This document shows, piece by piece, positions 26,694-35,895 of a stretch of 64,000 nucleotides of DNA. Location of the stretch: the NCBI GenBank assembly GCA_949284715.1, contig CASDWH010000020.1:42008-106007 (forward strand), in the 5' to 3' direction. Within the stretch, counting starts at the first letter, position 1. Every line of letters starts with the position of its first letter. The DNA is from an uncultured bacterium. GTDB lineage: Bacteria; Cyanobacteriota; Vampirovibrionia; Gastranaerophilales; Gastranaerophilaceae. A model generated the notes under the pieces. That model was not told the DNA's origin. It made no database searches and saw only the letters and a list, made by a program, of their open reading frames with translations. The position numbers and the translations under genes are program-made.

Positions 26694-27956
26694 TTATACT
26701 ATACCCATTGATATTTCAAACTCGGTCGACTCATTGTCAGATTTTATAAGTTTTATTTGTCCGAACTGGTCTTCAATATCTTTTTTACAGATAACAAGTC
26801 CCAATCCGCTCCCTGTTGTTTTTGTTGTATAGCCTTCATCAAAGATTTTTTCTGAATCTTTTACCGGATTGCCGTTGTTTGTTACCAGTATTTTTACAAA
26901 CATATCTTCAAGTTCAGTAGAAAGAGTTATAAATTTTTCTTTTGAATTTTTGTTATTTTCATCGTCGCCGGCTTCTTCGATATTGAAGGCCTCTGCTGCA
27001 TTTTTTATCAGGTTTATAAGTACCGATATAAACTTATTTTTGTCGGCAAGAATTTCTGCATCAGTATTGTTTGTTATATGAAGTTCAATTCCTTTCCCCT
27101 CAATGTATACTCCCGCCAGAGAAACTGCTTCTTTAATCAATTCTTTAACCTTGCAGGGTTCAAGCTTGTTTTCATCAACTGTTTTTAAGGATATAAGATT
27201 ATTATTTGCCATACCGGCAGCTTTTATGATGCTGTTAACGGCATTTTCGATTGTTTCGCTTACTATTTCATTTTTTTCGCAGTATTTACGGATGATTTGT
27301 GCATAAAGTTCACAGATAGATAATTGGTTTTTAATCTCGTGGGCAATATATCTTGTTTTTTTATCATATCCGGTCTGCTCTTCTATTGTTTTATCCATTT
27401 CTTCGCGTTCAAGGTCTACAGCTATGACCTCCTGCGTTTGAGTGTTGTACATATCAAACAGGTTAAGCATAACGCTGTTTAGCATATCGTTATCACGCCT
27501 GTCAGGGCGGAACTTCTCCATATATTTTTTCAGACTGATTTTTGAATTATCATTAATTATATTGAAACCGTCATCCAGAAGTCTTGAATTGAATTTTAAG
27601 TAGTAACCGGCATAACCATCGACGGCTTCAAGCGAGAAATCCCAGATAAACACTATCCCGTAACGCTGTGTTAATATGCACAAAAACTCGGTATTTTCCC
27701 ATACGTCTTGTTTGTATGCTGTATCTTTCGTGTAGTCAATAAGTTTGACATCAATATACTTAAGCCTGCTGAGTAATCCCTGATAGGGTGTTTTATCAAG
27801 GAGTCTGTAGATTACCAGGCCTTCTTGAGGAGAGTTCAAAATCGGCTCTACGAAAGCTCTGAACATTCCTTCCACTGTACGTCTGGTTATTGTCTTATTC
27901 TCCTGTAGGAAAATAAGATTTTTTAACAAATTCTTTTTTGGTACTACTCTTTTCAT
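26694..27956 (-). CDS. Sensor histidine kinase, in operon with flagellar rod genes
   Basis: The 420-aa cytoplasmic kinase has no membrane segment. Residues ~1-190 form an unassigned sensory region. The H-box is around ARYIAHEIKNQLS (about 223-235), followed by the dimerisation helices and a HATPase domain (INLIKNAAEAFNIEEAGDD, EGYTTKTTGSGLGLVICKKD). The protein starts 2 bases after the response regulator, with no ribosome-binding site separate from it. Together they look like a partner pair controlling flagellar or related genes, in the manner of FleSR/FlrBC-like or NtrB-like kinases; the target is inferred from position only. Confidence 0.88.
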   Translation of the reverse strand: MKRVVPKKNLLKNLIFLQENKTITRRTVEGMFRAFVEPILNSPQEGLVIYRLLDKTPYQGLLSRLKYIDVKLIDYTKDTAYKQDVWENTEFLCILTQRYGIVFIWDFSLEAVDGYAGYYLKFNSRLLDDGFNIINDNSKISLKKYMEKFRPDRRDNDMLNSVMLNLFDMYNTQTQEVIAVDLEREEMDKTIEEQTGYDKKTRYIAHEIKNQLSICELYAQIIRKYCEKNEIVSETIENAVNSIIKAAGMANNNLISLKTVDENKLEPCKVKELIKEAVSLAGVYIEGKGIELHITNNTDAEILADKNKFISVLINLIKNAAEAFNIEEAGDDENNKNSKEKFITLSTELEDMFVKILVTNNGNPVKDSEKIFDEGYTTKTTGSGLGLVICKKDIEDQFGQIKLIKSDNESTEFEISMGIV

Positions 27957-27958
27957 TT

Positions 27959-28663
27959 TTATAATTTAATCTTAACTTTTTTGTTTAAAAAACCGTTGTT
28001 TATTGCATATAGAACTGCTTGCGTTCTGTCGTTAACCTGTAACTTTTGGAAAATATTGTTAACGTGCGTTTTAACAGTTGTTTCCGAAATGAATAATTTA
28101 TTTGCTACACCTTTATAAGTGACACCCTGTGTCAGCAGCTCCAGCACTTCTTCTTCTCTGTGAGTAAGTGCGTCAAGGAAGTTTTCTTCTTTAACTTCAT
28201 TTGCAGCAGTTTCATCGCGGAATGTTTTTTGGAAATATTCAAAAAACCGTGATGAGATAGCAAGCGGAAGATAAATTTTTCCTGATAAAACTTCTTCGAT
28301 TGCATAAATTAATTGCGCGGATGCCATTGTTTTTAAAATATAACCTTTTGCACCCAGCTTCATTGCTCTGAAAATCAAATCTGCATCATCGTATCCGCTT
28401 AATACAAGAACTTTTGTATTCAGACCGAGGTTTTCAATATCCTGCAATGCTTGCAGTCCATCTCTTTCCGGCATATTCATATCAAGGATTACGATATCCG
28501 GATTGTGGCGTTTGATTAATGTAACGCCGACATTAACGCTGGTTGCCGCACTCACTACATTGAATGTGCCTTCTAAGTTTAATAGCTCCTTAATCCCGTT
28601 CACGTGTTCATAATTGTCATCAATTAAAAGAACACTTGATTTCTGTTTGAACTCACGTCTCAT
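27959..28663 (-). CDS. NarL/FixJ-family response regulator
   Basis: This is a DNA-binding regulator with an N-terminal receiver domain (LLIDDNYEHVNGI; phospho-acceptor Asp in DIVILDMNMPERDG; Lys in GAKGYILK). A C-terminal LuxR-type helix-turn-helix follows (LTHREEEVLELLTQGVTYKG, ISETTVKTHVNNIFQKL). Length is 234 aa. The ribosome-binding region is GAGGAGAGAGGG. It leads the RR-kinase-flgB-flgC-fliE unit, so phosphorylation by the adjacent kinase would set expression of the rod genes or a wider regulon. Confidence 0.92.
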   Translation of the reverse strand: MRREFKQKSSVLLIDDNYEHVNGIKELLNLEGTFNVVSAATSVNVGVTLIKRHNPDIVILDMNMPERDGLQALQDIENLGLNTKVLVLSGYDDADLIFRAMKLGAKGYILKTMASAQLIYAIEEVLSGKIYLPLAISSRFFEYFQKTFRDETAANEVKEENFLDALTHREEEVLELLTQGVTYKGVANKLFISETTVKTHVNNIFQKLQVNDRTQAVLYAINNGFLNKKVKIKL

Positions 28664-28980
28664 ACTATACCCTCTCTCCTCAAAAAAAATTTTATTTAAT
28701 TATCTACACTAAAAATATTACAACCTTTTAGATGACCTCTACATCCACATCTTGATTGATTTTTAGGGGGATTAGGGTAAATAAAAAGATGTACATCTTA
28801 AGATTAATTTTGGGCTTCAAATCCATGTGCGGCATGCCTTTTAAAAAATCAAGAGGTTTTTATATGAGGCATGGAAAATAATATTTATGCAGGATATTTT
28901 TTGCCGTAGATTTACGCTGTACATCATACTAACGGAGGGTTTTTGCTTGTAAATCTATTTTAGCCGCTTTAAATCGTTTT
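28664..28980. promoter_or_regulatory. Intergenic region with a 14-bp palindrome upstream of the regulator operon
   Basis: There is no gene in these ~317 bases. A perfect palindrome, AAGATGTACATCTT (28786-28799), lies about 125 nt upstream of the response regulator start. It is a plausible site for a LuxR-type regulator, and autoregulation is possible. A short minus-strand reading just after the HepT stop (KRFKAAKIDLQ) weakly resembles a nucleotidyltransferase tail, but it is too short to call. Confidence 0.3.
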
Positions 28981-29382
28981 TTATCTTTTTCTGTTAATAT
29001 TAGCAATAAGAATATCTGTATCTTCTATAAATTGAGGTATTATACTAATTAGCGCTCTTGATTTTTCAATATTATATTCGTGGGCGGTATTGTAGCGTTT
29101 TTCATAATATTTCCGCCACTTTTCCCAATCAGGGATAAAATTGTACCCCTGCATCAACCGGAATGTATTGTTAACTGTTAATTCTTCTTCTGAAATACCG
29201 TATACTTTTTTTAAGATTTTTTTCATAATTTTACGGGCAATCTCAAGGGTATATTCAAATCTCTTTATGCAAGCATCTTCAAGGAATATAGCAATATCGG
29301 TATTTTTATGCTCTTCAAATTTTTTACAACACTCCTTAAGTGTATTTAATGCCGAATTCAGATTTGTAATATCTATTTCCAT
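28981..29382 (-). CDS. HepT-like HEPN protein (HI0074 / nucleotidyltransferase-substrate-binding family)
   Basis: The 133-aa helical protein contains the HEPN ribonuclease motif RX4HXY (RYNTAHEY, residues ~101-108). In HepT toxins the Tyr of this motif is AMPylated by the partner MntA. It fits the HI0074 subfamily in length and in WRKYYEKRYNTAHEY. The frame runs upstream into the repeat element, which is an artefact. The ATG at 29382 is the family start and lies 6 nt after TATCAT with a TGC extension. No MntA gene is adjacent on either side, which is unusual for a toxin of this type. Confidence 0.75.
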   Translation of the reverse strand: MEIDITNLNSALNTLKECCKKFEEHKNTDIAIFLEDACIKRFEYTLEIARKIMKKILKKVYGISEEELTVNNTFRLMQGYNFIPDWEKWRKYYEKRYNTAHEYNIEKSRALISIIPQFIEDTDILIANINRKR

Positions 29383-29430
29383 AAACTGATGATAGCATAA
29401 TTTATGACCGGATATCAATATACTATATTG

Positions 29431-29668
29431 GGGACTTATATATATATGTTTCCCCCAAATATTATTAAAAGATAAGCATAATGTCATTCCGCACTTGCGG
29501 ATTTTCGGTAGGGTGGAGCATAGCGGAACCCGTAAGGTGTCGGGAAATGTTGAATTTTCCGACACCCCGAATAATCCAAGACAGTTTTGGAATCTTACAA
29601 CCGGCAAGACCCTGAAACAAGTTCAGGGTGACAATTTTAACTATTATTAATGGAATTTGCTAAATAAC
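29431..29668 (-). repeat. Intergenic repeat element, copy B (inverted relative to copy A)
   Basis: About 238 bp are near-identical to copy A in opposite orientation. Differences are a few substitutions and one short insertion in the ATATAT run. The 18-bp direct repeats flanking copy A are absent here. It sits between the HepT-like gene and the 769-aa protein gene. Confidence 0.85.
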
Positions 29669-29787
29669 ACCCCTATATTTACGGTGATATTGTAAATTTT
29701 TGTAAAAAAGCACTCTAATTTATTAAAGTTTTAGAATAATTTACCGATAAATGGAGTAAATGTGTATTAGTTATGAAAGGAGCCGCT

Positions 29788-32097
29788 ATGACCGGAGAAG
29801 AAAAAATCAATGTAAAAATCAAGAAGGATATGGGGATAACACAGGCGCTTAAAAAACTGGTAAAAGACGCCGGCGAGAATGTTAAAGGTTCTGTCTGGAA
29901 TGCCACTCTGGAGAAACTTGTTGAATTAAATAACAATAGGAAAGCCGATAATAAAGATTCCATTTTCTCCGGCGGAACCGGGCGTAACGACTGGCATCAC
30001 AATTTTGTTGTCCATGAAGGCGAGATTGAATTTTCTAAATCGGAAATGGAGATGCTACTTGATACGATGGGAGTCAGTGACGGAGTAAAAACAAAAATTC
30101 TCGGTCAGGCAGAAGTTGTACAGCCGCCAGAAGACGGTCAAAACCCGCCTGTTGCTGGTGCCGGCAAGACTCCGGAAGAGATTGCAAAAGCAGCGGAAGA
30201 AAAGGGCTACAGTAAAACTGACCACGAAGGGACATATTATGATGATAAAACCCAAACCCACTACCGCTGGGATGATGAAACAGGCGATTTTAAAGCATTA
30301 GAAAATGTTAAACAGATATGTGCTGACGGAACTTATAGAGGAAAAGATAACAAAGTTTACGGTGCAGATGATAAGCCTTATACCGGAGAAGATGTTTATA
30401 AAAACGAAGATGAAACAGTTATAACAACAGAAACGTATAAAGAAGGTGTTTATGACGGCAAATCAGTTGTTACGACAAATGAAGATAAATCCTCTAAGAA
30501 AGAAACCTATGATAAAGATAATAACCTTGTAAAAACCGAAATTTATAATGCAGAAGGCAAACTGACAAGCTCTGTTGAAGGAAATAAAATTACCACTGTT
30601 GAGTACTCAGAAAACGGTTCTGTCTGGACAGAAAAAGAAGGTGAGGAAGTTAAAAAAGTTACCAAACGTGATTCTGACGGGCGAATCATTGAGGAAGATA
30701 TAACAGCTTCTGACGTCGTTTCAACCTATAGTTACAAAGAAGATAACAGCTATACGGTTACTGCTAAGTATAAGCAAGACGGCAAATTGGTTTGGATTAG
30801 CGATTACAACTCCGAAGGGCTGGAGGTGCGTCGGCAGGCGTATGATGAAGGAGTACTTCAAGATGAAAGTAAATACACATACCGGCAGGATGGTACAAGG
30901 ATAGCTGATATTGAGTATTATAATGCCACCCTAGAGCGTGATTCGATAAGTGAGCAAAAGATAGAGCTAAAGCAAGATGACACATGGTGTATGGTGAGTT
31001 ATATTTCGAAATCGAAAGGCGGCAAATACAATGTAGATGTTGATATGAATATGAAATTGCAAGGGTCTACATATGTGGGAGATCAACGTATTGTCGCTAT
31101 AGAAACCGAAGAGGAAGCGAAAGCCTTGCAGGAGGAACTGCTCGGATTACGCGAATTGTACTCGGAGATTGCTTACTATGACAAAGACGGTGAGAGGAGA
31201 GCCGAACCGGAAATCTCTGATGAGCGAAAGGCTGAGATTATCACAAAACTCACAGATACAATAAGTAATAAAGATAAACCGCTTGAAGTTCGTCAGGCGG
31301 CAGCGTTTGCAGCGACATACGGGTGTCTTAGTAGTGATGAAACACTCCTGAATGCAATAATAGATACTAAAGACCCTGCAATTATTAATAGGCTGGAAGG
31401 TTATGATTTAAAACCCGAACAGTGGGAGAAAATCTATAATATGGCACTCAAGCCGGAGTTTAGAAAATCCGACGGGTATCATGATGTTTATAGAATGTTG
31501 ATTGGTGCTGAAGTGAACTTTAGTTTAAACACTCCTGATGAAATCAAATTTAAAGCGTTTAATAACCTTCCCCGCAGCTGGGATAAAGATGGGAGTGCGT
31601 ATTATGTAATTTCTCAATTATCTGTAGCATTTCTGAATGAACACATGGAAGAGATAAAGCCTGAGGATGTATTCTATCTCTATGCACGTTCTGAAGGTGA
31701 AATGGATAAAGAAACTTTTGATGCAAACTTTATTCCGTCAATTCCTGCTAACCCGACTGCCGAACAGGTTGATAAAATAAGAGATACAATGAAACGTCTG
31801 CCGGAGGATGTTAGAGGTAATTATCATTTAATAGAATCCGGTGACAGGTTCTATAATATCATAATGGATAAAATACTTGCTAATCCGTCAATTATTGAAG
31901 CATTAGGTAAAAAGACTGACTGGGATGATGCGCGCAAAAAAGAAGCAATTAATGAGTATATAAATGACTTTGGTGATGATATTGCAAAACAATTAGGTAT
32001 TGATGACCCGTCAAAAATCCAGCCCGGGCAGATACTTGATTTCTCAAAAGTCAAATGGCCGCAGCCGAACGGTTTTAACTGGTTCTTCAACTATTAA
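29788..32097 (+). CDS. Large hypothetical protein with repetitive middle and LysM-like C-terminus
   Basis: The 769-aa protein begins at ATG 29788. GAAAGGAG (29775-29782) rules out the upstream ATG at 29773. An N-terminal domain (~1-110) has NDWHHNFVVHEGEIEFS. An acidic linker follows, then a run of ~20-residue beta repeats (about 170-390: TYKEGVYDGKSVV, TYDKDNNLVKTEIYNAEG, YSYKEDNSYTVTAKYKQDG) reminiscent of MORN- or YD-like repeats. A helical region follows. The C-terminus (AKQLGIDDPSKIQPGQIL) resembles the end of a LysM motif and finishes in aromatic residues. No signal peptide is visible. The function is unknown; a surface or secreted role is plausible. Confidence 0.65.
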   Translation: MTGEEKINVKIKKDMGITQALKKLVKDAGENVKGSVWNATLEKLVELNNNRKADNKDSIFSGGTGRNDWHHNFVVHEGEIEFSKSEMEMLLDTMGVSDGVKTKILGQAEVVQPPEDGQNPPVAGAGKTPEEIAKAAEEKGYSKTDHEGTYYDDKTQTHYRWDDETGDFKALENVKQICADGTYRGKDNKVYGADDKPYTGEDVYKNEDETVITTETYKEGVYDGKSVVTTNEDKSSKKETYDKDNNLVKTEIYNAEGKLTSSVEGNKITTVEYSENGSVWTEKEGEEVKKVTKRDSDGRIIEEDITASDVVSTYSYKEDNSYTVTAKYKQDGKLVWISDYNSEGLEVRRQAYDEGVLQDESKYTYRQDGTRIADIEYYNATLERDSISEQKIELKQDDTWCMVSYISKSKGGKYNVDVDMNMKLQGSTYVGDQRIVAIETEEEAKALQEELLGLRELYSEIAYYDKDGERRAEPEISDERKAEIITKLTDTISNKDKPLEVRQAAAFAATYGCLSSDETLLNAIIDTKDPAIINRLEGYDLKPEQWEKIYNMALKPEFRKSDGYHDVYRMLIGAEVNFSLNTPDEIKFKAFNNLPRSWDKDGSAYYVISQLSVAFLNEHMEEIKPEDVFYLYARSEGEMDKETFDANFIPSIPANPTAEQVDKIRDTMKRLPEDVRGNYHLIESGDRFYNIIMDKILANPSIIEALGKKTDWDDARKKEAINEYINDFGDDIAKQLGIDDPSKIQPGQILDFSKVKWPQPNGFNWFFNY

Positions 32098-32100
32098 ACA

Positions 32101-32140
32101 TAAAAAACAGCCCTGAGAAAACTCTCAGGGCTGTAATTTT
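32101..32140. terminator. Bidirectional terminator
   Basis: An 11-bp perfect stem (ACAGCCCTGAG with CTCAGGGCTGT, 32107-32134) has A6 before it and T6 after it. It closes both the 769-aa gene and the convergent HEAT-repeat gene. Confidence 0.9.
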
Positions 32141-32153
32141 TTAATCTATAAAA

Positions 32154-33020
32154 TTAATAAGTCATTCCTGTAGCTGCGGGTTTCTTTTGTGGTGCAGCAC
32201 CCGGAATCGACTGCCAGTTTGCTGCCATAATTTTCTTGAATGATTTAAGCGCTGTATCTTCTAATTCGCCTAACTCTTCTGCTTCCATAATCAATTCTCT
32301 TAAAGGAAGAAGTGCGCGTTGATCTCTTAGAACACCTAATGCAGCGGCTGCACCTGCTCTTACTAAGTCGTTTTCATTCTTATTTTTCATTACATCAATC
32401 AGCGCCGGAACTGCTTTAGTATCATTTAATTTGCCTAATGATGTAACAGCATAAATTCTGACATTTACCCATTCATCGTAGAGCATATTAATAATCTTAT
32501 CTACAGCTTTTTTGTTCCCAATTTCGCCTAAAGCTCTTGTTGCATCACAGCGCACATTAACTTTTTCGTGGTCTAATGATTTAATTAACGCGTCTGTTGC
32601 TACATCACCTATTTCAATTAATGCATCTGTTGCAGTAATGCAAACTTGAGAATTTTCATCGTTAAGTGCTTCAACTAACGGTTCAACAACAATTTTTCCG
32701 CCCAAACGGCCTAATGCACGGGCTGCACGCACACGTACATCAACATTTCTGTCTTCTCTCAATGATTCAATAAGATATTTTGTCGCTTTTGAATCGCCTA
32801 ATTCGCCTAATGCTCTTGCAGCATATAATCTAACAGAACCGTTTTTATCGTTCTTTAATACATCAATCAACGGTTCAACTGCTTTTAAGTCACCCAATTC
32901 GCCTAATACTCTGGCGGCATTATATCTAACTTTTTCTGAGCTGCTTGTTCTCAAATCAGAAAGTAATTCGGTGAATGTTTTTCTTACTTGTTTTTTCTTT
33001 CCGCTGACAGTAATTGCCAT
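32154..33020 (-). CDS. HEAT-repeat protein (PBS-lyase-like repeats)
   Basis: The 288-aa alpha-solenoid consists of about seven 31-residue HEAT repeats (for example VRYNAARVLGELGDLKAVEP and VRVRAARALGRLGGKIVVEP). Such proteins are scaffolds for protein interaction. Related repeats occur in cyanobacterial phycobilin lyases, but no lyase function is implied here. GGAGGT precedes the ATG. The C-terminal ~25 residues form a Pro/Lys-rich tail. It is monocistronic. Confidence 0.85.
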   Translation of the reverse strand: MAITVSGKKKQVRKTFTELLSDLRTSSSEKVRYNAARVLGELGDLKAVEPLIDVLKNDKNGSVRLYAARALGELGDSKATKYLIESLREDRNVDVRVRAARALGRLGGKIVVEPLVEALNDENSQVCITATDALIEIGDVATDALIKSLDHEKVNVRCDATRALGEIGNKKAVDKIINMLYDEWVNVRIYAVTSLGKLNDTKAVPALIDVMKNKNENDLVRAGAAAALGVLRDQRALLPLRELIMEAEELGELEDTALKSFKKIMAANWQSIPGAAPQKKPAATGMTY

Positions 33021-33362
33021 AAACGTAACCTCCGTTTCACGAATAAATATATATCTACACTTACATTGTTATAAAGTATTTTCTTTTTGGATAATTGCTT
33101 TTGAGGATAATTATTGTAAATTTTTTGTTACATAAAACTGTAAATTTCTTTATTTTCTTAACTTTTCGGGTATCACTTATTTATCTTTTTTGTATCTTTT
33201 AAAATAATTAAGCGTAAAACCTACACTTATATAATAACATATTTTTTAAAATAGTCATCACCAATGAGGATTTATTAACAAATTTTAAGCAATTTTTGAA
33301 AAATTATTGATTAAAATTCTGTTATTATTATGTTTCAGACGGTATATAAGCATGATATATTC
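33021..33362. other. AT-rich intergenic region without detected genes
   Basis: This spacer of ~340 bases lies between the HEAT-protein start and the end of the histidine kinase gene. It holds the HEAT gene leader with GGAGGT near 33029. I see no ORF, tRNA, hairpin terminator or repeat that I can support. Confidence 0.5.
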
Positions 33363-35009
33363 CTACTCACCGGGGATAGTAATAACAAATTCGCTCCCTT
33401 TTCCAACCTCGGAATTTACTGAAATTTTTCCGTTATGTTTTTCAATAATTTTCTTTGATATAGCAAGCCCTAACCCGGTTCCTACGCCTACTCCCTTGGT
33501 TGTATAACCCGCAAAAAATATTTTATTTATATCATTTATTCCGCATCCGTTATCTTTTATCCGTACAATTAAGTTTTTATCAGTATACTCTGTAGAAATA
33601 ATTATCTCGCCGCTCTCTTTTATAGCCTGGCACGCGTTTACAAGGATATTCATAAAAACCTGATTAAGCATATTAGGATAGCATTTGACAAGCGGAATCT
33701 CCCCGTATTTCTTGATTATAGCCACTTTGTTTTTGGTTTCGTGTCTTATTAAATCTAATGTTAAATCAATCTCTTTGTTTATATCCGCTTCCTGAAGTTC
33801 CGCTTCATCCAGTCGTACAAACTTTCTCAACCCTGTTACAAGTTTGTTAATACGGCTTATTGCCTCTGTGTCAATTGAATTTATTTCACTTAAAATTTCT
33901 GCTGTATCTCTATCCTTTAACCGTTTAATTAATTTTACCGCGATTTCATTATTTGATTTGATTGACGCAAGCGGGGTGTTTATTTCGTGTGCTATACCTG
34001 CAACAAGCTGGCCGAGTGAGGCCATCTTTTCAGAATTGATAAGTTTTAATTGTGTGTCTTTTAATTCTTTTAGCGTTAAAGTCAATTCTTTAACCATTTT
34101 TTCATTTTTTTCATACAGTGCAGACTGTACAAGCGCATTGCCAAGCTGTGATGATACTCCGTCAAAAATCTCCAGTTCATCGTTTAGCCTTCTCGTTTGT
34201 CTGGTTAACAACACAAGAACCCCAAGTAAATCTTCTTTATGATAAATCGGAACAACAATTCTCTGTACCCTTTCAGGAAACGGTTTTGCTCCGTTGTACT
34301 CTCTCAGGCAATAGTTATAGCCGATTTGTTTTTTTCTTAATTTCTTTTCTGTTTCGTCATCAAACGTTATAATTTTCCCGGTGTCTTTCTGGGTTGATGT
34401 AACAAATATTTTGTATCCACTCTCAGTCTTTTCTGCATAGTAAGATTTGAAAGTATTAAACATTGTTTCCAGTTCGCCGAGTGTTGATTTTAGAATTTCC
34501 TGTGTGCTGATAGACAGGCGTATGATATTGGAAATATTGTTAAGAATTAATAATTTCATAGCCTGAGATTGCGCAAGCTGTTTTATTTTTAGTAAACTTT
34601 TGTTTTCTTCTTCAAGGGTTTTGTTTTTTCGCTTAAGATTTTTATTTTCATTATTCAAATTTTGTGAACCGACTTTATCAGTAACGTCAGTAAAAACAAC
34701 AATATGATAGTTATTCCGTTTTGTTGTATTCATATCAAAGTACATGTAATCATTATTTTTTGTTAAATAGCTAATATGAGTGGAAAAATCCTCATTTGAA
34801 GCCAGTGACTGCGATATCGGGTTGTGGGTCTGAACATCACCGCTGTTTATTGCGCATATTTCATAATTTAATTTATGAGAGAAGGATTTGAGTGTTGTAA
34901 AATCGCTAAAATATCGTTTAAAAACATTGTTTTTAAACGCAACAGTCTTATCCTCCCTAACCACCATTACCGCCGAATTGAAGCGGTTGAAAAATTCAAA
35001 CTTTTCCAT
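33363..35009 (-). CDS. Sensor histidine kinase with PAS-like and GAF-like regions
   Basis: The 548-aa cytoplasmic kinase has no membrane helices. A PAS-like N-terminal region (~1-110) is followed by a coiled coil (about 125-160, many Asn, Lys and Glu). A GAF-like domain comes next (about 165-300). The HisKA H-box is LGQLVAGIAHEINTPLASIKS, and the HATPase domain has VNACQAIKES and GYTTKGVGVGTGLGLAISKK. No response regulator is adjacent, so it is an orphan kinase. The start at 35009 excludes eight upstream codons, because an extended -10 (TGCTATAAT) ends 6 nt before this ATG. Confidence 0.87.
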   Translation of the reverse strand: MEKFEFFNRFNSAVMVVREDKTVAFKNNVFKRYFSDFTTLKSFSHKLNYEICAINSGDVQTHNPISQSLASNEDFSTHISYLTKNNDYMYFDMNTTKRNNYHIVVFTDVTDKVGSQNLNNENKNLKRKNKTLEEENKSLLKIKQLAQSQAMKLLILNNISNIIRLSISTQEILKSTLGELETMFNTFKSYYAEKTESGYKIFVTSTQKDTGKIITFDDETEKKLRKKQIGYNYCLREYNGAKPFPERVQRIVVPIYHKEDLLGVLVLLTRQTRRLNDELEIFDGVSSQLGNALVQSALYEKNEKMVKELTLTLKELKDTQLKLINSEKMASLGQLVAGIAHEINTPLASIKSNNEIAVKLIKRLKDRDTAEILSEINSIDTEAISRINKLVTGLRKFVRLDEAELQEADINKEIDLTLDLIRHETKNKVAIIKKYGEIPLVKCYPNMLNQVFMNILVNACQAIKESGEIIISTEYTDKNLIVRIKDNGCGINDINKIFFAGYTTKGVGVGTGLGLAISKKIIEKHNGKISVNSEVGKGSEFVITIPGE

Positions 35010-35015
35010 ATTAGG

Positions 35016-35024
35016 ATTATAGCA
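35016..35024 (-). promoter_or_regulatory. Extended -10 promoter of the orphan histidine kinase
   Basis: TGCTATAAT on the minus strand, then CCTAAT and the ATG. No Shine-Dalgarno sequence fits between, pointing to a leaderless transcript. Confidence 0.55.
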
Positions 35025-35081
35025 TAAACTCAAAAAAAGAGTTTAAATATAATATTATTGCGTGCGTTATAAACATAATTC

Positions 35082-35110
35082 TTGCATGTAAAAGTTTATT
35101 TTTGTATAAT
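35082..35110 (+). promoter_or_regulatory. Promoter of the 244-aa hypothetical gene
   Basis: TTGCAT (35082-35087), a 17-bp spacer and TATAAT (35105-35110) lie 30 nt before the ATG at 35141. Confidence 0.6.
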
Positions 35111-35140
35111 TACTAAGAAATGAAAATGGGGGAGATACTT

Positions 35141-35875
35141 ATGTCAGAAATAGTTAGCAGAAGGCTTGCTCTAGTTATTCTAGGTTTTGAAGTGAGCAGT
35201 ATTAAATATTTTCACGATGCAATATCAAAAAAGAAAATATTAACCGATGCCGGTTTTAAAAATGGGCAGTCTTTTACGCTGCAATCGCCTAACGGTGCTT
35301 CAAACGCTCCTCAATTTCCTATTATTTACAGCATAAAAAATGATGAGCATTTATCAATTCAGTATTATTTATTAGATGGGAAATTGATTATTTCGCATGA
35401 CAATTATAAAGAAAATGACAAGAATTCAGACACTGCTATTTTGAAAATCTTAGAAACACTTTTAACAATCGCGCCGTCAGCATCAATTACCGGTTTTGGC
35501 ATAAACTACAGTACCGATGTAGCGCAGGATGAAAAATTGTGCCTTTTTAATAGTGATATTGAGTCAAAGTTTGGACAAAGTTTTTGGGATACAAACATCG
35601 GATTTAGAACTGAGCTGATATTTCAAAATAACGGATATAATTCTACCTACAGGATTTTTAAAGATGAAAAACGGAGTATAGAAAATAATAAAAGATTCTA
35701 CATTTTTGATGTGAATTTTGATTTTACTTTAACAGAGGACAACAGAGCATTAGAAATTGTTGAAATATTTAAAAAGAATTCGGATTATTTCAATATATAC
35801 AGCGGAAGAATGGAAAATATTCTAAAGCTGGGAGCAGCTGCGCCGTCTAAAAAAAGTTCAAAAACAGAAACATAA
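35141..35875 (+). CDS. Hypothetical soluble protein
   Basis: I do not recognise this 244-aa protein. It opens MSEIVSRRLALVILGFEVSS, mixes short beta and helical segments, and has no signal peptide. The C-terminus is an Ala/Ser/Lys-rich tail (AAAPSKKSSKTET). The ATG at 35141 is preceded by GGGGGAG at 6 nt, so the upstream in-frame ATG (35120) is not used. After its stop the same frame stays open for about 60 more codons (see the findings), but no start or ribosome-binding site supports a second gene. Confidence 0.7.
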   Translation: MSEIVSRRLALVILGFEVSSIKYFHDAISKKKILTDAGFKNGQSFTLQSPNGASNAPQFPIIYSIKNDEHLSIQYYLLDGKLIISHDNYKENDKNSDTAILKILETLLTIAPSASITGFGINYSTDVAQDEKLCLFNSDIESKFGQSFWDTNIGFRTELIFQNNGYNSTYRIFKDEKRSIENNKRFYIFDVNFDFTLTEDNRALEIVEIFKKNSDYFNIYSGRMENILKLGAAAPSKKSSKTET

Positions 35876-35895
35876 TTTGCGTGTAAAGTAAAATT

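Noticed and set aside
28940..28980. Degraded MntA antitoxin after the HepT-like gene
   Set aside because: Only about ten residues (KRFKAAKIDLQ) faintly resemble a nucleotidyltransferase motif, too little to support a remnant.
29383..29607. N-terminal extension of the HepT-like protein to 29607
   Set aside because: The extra ~75 codons are translated from the dispersed repeat element. The family start and a -10 box 6 nt upstream favour 29382.
32154..33020. HEAT-repeat protein as a phycobilin lyase
   Set aside because: Only generic solenoid repeats are visible. No phycobiliprotein or bilin genes are present, and the proposed lineage is non-photosynthetic.
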